Shown here: positions 5,265 to 6,605 of the stretch, piece after piece
How the letters are laid out: each line of letters starts with the position of its first letter
How positions within the stretch are numbered: position 1 is the first letter of the stretch
Source of the DNA: Clostridiales bacterium
GTDB lineage: Bacteria; Bacillota; Clostridia; Oscillospirales; Acutalibacteraceae
NCBI GenBank assembly: GCA_012511005.1
Contig: JAAZGX010000158.1
Coordinates: 1-6,605 of the forward strand
Direction of reading: 5' to 3'
DNA: 6,605 nucleotides
Made by a program: the position numbers and the translations under genes
Notes under the pieces: generated by a model
Seen by the model: only the letters and a program-made list of their open reading frames with translations
What the model was told of the DNA's origin: nothing
Database searches by the model: none

Positions 5265-6605
5265 GTTTTGCTTTTCTAATTTCTCTACAACATCTGCCAT
5301 ATTGCCGGTTTTAGTCCAAAGTTTTTCCGCTTTTTCTGACCATTTTTCATAATAATCAGGAGAGGCGGGATAATTTTTATAATGGGATTTTAGCTTCATG
5401 CCGCAAAGAACACCTTTTAAGAGGTTTCTTACGCTTTTAACACTAATATTACCGCTTAAAACCCCGACTATAACCTTTAACACTAAAAGAACCGAATCAG
5501 AAACGGGCATATCTGCGCTAAATGTACGATTGGTACGAGTTAACTGTTTACTCGTAAATACAATATCCTTTTTAAATTCGTATTCATTTTCTTCCGCCGT
5601 ACAATCAACCGCATTTACTAACATAGCCGTGATGTTGGCAAAATCCGCACCTTGACTTTTTGCATAAAGAAGATTGTATTCCCAAAGTGCCGCCTCTGTC
5701 GGATATTCACCGTCTTTCATCGCTTTACTTGCTACTTGTGCCGCTAAATCACAACCGACCCAGCCGGAGGAAATACCCTCGCCGCTAAAGGGCTTTGTCA
5801 TACAAGCGGTGTCACCCATACATATAAAACCATTGTCAACCATGGAGTAAGGCGGGCGGCGGTACGGCGTAACACCGTATTCTGTACGAATATACTCATG
5901 CTCCGGAAGCTGCACGGCATTTCTGAAACGCTCATGGCAAACCTTTGCATAATCAAAAGATAAATTGGCACCCGTTCCGAAAACACAGGTACCCGGCTCG
6001 TCTCCTGCGGCATACCAAGATTTATACTGCGCGTATCCGGTAGGGTATGTAATAATATCCTTGTCGGGATTTTTTAGTTTTACATAATGGAGTACAACAT
6101 AAAACATATCGCGCGGAGATATTTCAAATGTTTCTACACGGCTGTTTTTTAGCTTTCGTCTTGCAACGGAGGGGATACCGGAGCAATCGGCAACGAGTTT
6201 TGAGTTTACGGTTATGGTTTCGCCGCCGATATTAAAGACTGCGCCTTTAATGTTACCCTCGTCATCATATTGAAAATCAGAAAAGTCCGCATCAAAATAA
6301 TACTCTGTATCTTTTTCTGCCGCCCAATTGCGAAGCCGTTTTAGAAAAGGTGCAAAATGTAGGATTAAAAATGGGTAATCAGCGCGTTTAGGATAATTAT
6401 CAAACGCAGATTTCGTAATACCATACTCAAATATGCCTAAATAATCCTCGTCACCCGATTTTGGCTCAGGAACGCCATACGGCGCAAAACGCTCTTTATC
6501 AGTATGAAAGACGCCTAATCTGCTTCCCTGTTCTTTCTCCGGAAGCTTATCAAAAACCGCAACAGTATATCCTTGCTCTGCCATTTTGCGTGCAAAAAAG
6601 CTGCC
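5250..6605 (-). CDS. FAD-dependent oxidoreductase, geranylgeranyl-reductase-like, N-terminus outside the window
   Basis: The frame is open to the right edge, so the true start and the first FAD-binding glycines lie beyond it. The first visible residues, GSFFARKMAEQGYTVAVFDK, are the second half of a Rossmann beta-alpha-beta unit ending in the acidic residue that normally contacts the FAD ribose, so the ATG at 6584 is not the start. About 451 residues are visible. VADCSG (about 138-143) and FICMGDTACMTKPFSGEGI (about 260-278) match the second FAD-binding region of the p-hydroxybenzoate hydroxylase/geranylgeranyl reductase superfamily; the GEGI ending is typical of the reductase branch. Such enzymes reduce or oxidise isoprenoid or other hydrophobic substrates. 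A C-terminal region of about 120 residues with a short hydrophobic segment (VLLVLKVIVGVLSG) may touch the membrane. Substrate is not identifiable. The gene converges on proC with a 15-base overlap. Confidence 0.85.
   Translation of the reverse strand, partial: GSFFARKMAEQGYTVAVFDKLPEKEQGSRLGVFHTDKERFAPYGVPEPKSGDEDYLGIFEYGITKSAFDNYPKRADYPFLILHFAPFLKRLRNWAAEKDTEYYFDADFSDFQYDDEGNIKGAVFNIGGETITVNSKLVADCSGIPSVARRKLKNSRVETFEISPRDMFYVVLHYVKLKNPDKDIITYPTGYAQYKSWYAAGDEPGTCVFGTGANLSFDYAKVCHERFRNAVQLPEHEYIRTEYGVTPYRRPPYSMVDNGFICMGDTACMTKPFSGEGISSGWVGCDLAAQVASKAMKDGEYPTEAALWEYNLLYAKSQGADFANITAMLVNAVDCTAEENEYEFKKDIVFTSKQLTRTNRTFSADMPVSDSVLLVLKVIVGVLSGNISVKSVRNLLKGVLCGMKLKSHYKNYPASPDYYEKWSEKAEKLWTKTGNMADVVEKLEKQNSTKS

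Noticed and set aside
6582..6584. ATG at 6584 as the start of the flavoprotein
   Set aside because: The frame continues to the window edge with GSFFARK, which belongs to the FAD-binding Rossmann unit, so the real start is outside the window.

Overview
The window is AT-rich bacterial DNA with strong Shine-Dalgarno sequences, tightly packed genes and sigma-70/sigma-A type promoters. The gene families present (type III pantothenate kinase, a PF12822-type ECF transporter S component, MscL with a C-terminal zinc ribbon, a YidC-teichoic-acid-transferase-like protein) point to a low-GC Gram-positive, most likely an anaerobic clostridial lineage. This placement is inferred from gene content and codon/base composition, not from a search.

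Layout, left to right. Positions 1-156 hold the end of a membrane-protein gene. After 21 bases comes a 692-codon gene (178-2256) that joins a YidC/Oxa1 membrane insertase domain to a CDP-glycerol:glycerophosphate glycerophosphotransferase-like (TagB/TagF-like) domain. A 13-bp hairpin at 2259-2292 is a likely bidirectional terminator between this rightward operon and a leftward one. The leftward operon (2310-3857) is coaX, type III pantothenate kinase, followed after about 120 bases by an ECF S component, probably a pantothenate transporter subunit (PanT-like). The leader between them contains two hairpins and a possible internal promoter. The 117-base divergent intergenic region (3858-3974) carries a very good coaX promoter, a plausible mscL promoter and a paired repeat. 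Rightward from there are mscL (3975-4448) and proC (4452-5264), tightly coupled. The last gene (leftward, 5250 to beyond the right edge) is a flavoprotein of the geranylgeranyl-reductase-like family, overlapping proC tail to tail by 15 bases. There is no gene-free stretch longer than 300 bases.

How the genes relate: coaX plus the S component make a small coenzyme-A supply unit (uptake of the vitamin and its first phosphorylation). MscL and ProC are both linked to osmotic stress (emergency efflux, and synthesis of proline, a compatible solute), so their coupling is biologically sensible. The YidC-transferase fusion suggests cell-envelope polymer synthesis tethered to the membrane. It is the most unusual item here.

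No mobile element, CRISPR array, tRNA or rRNA was seen.
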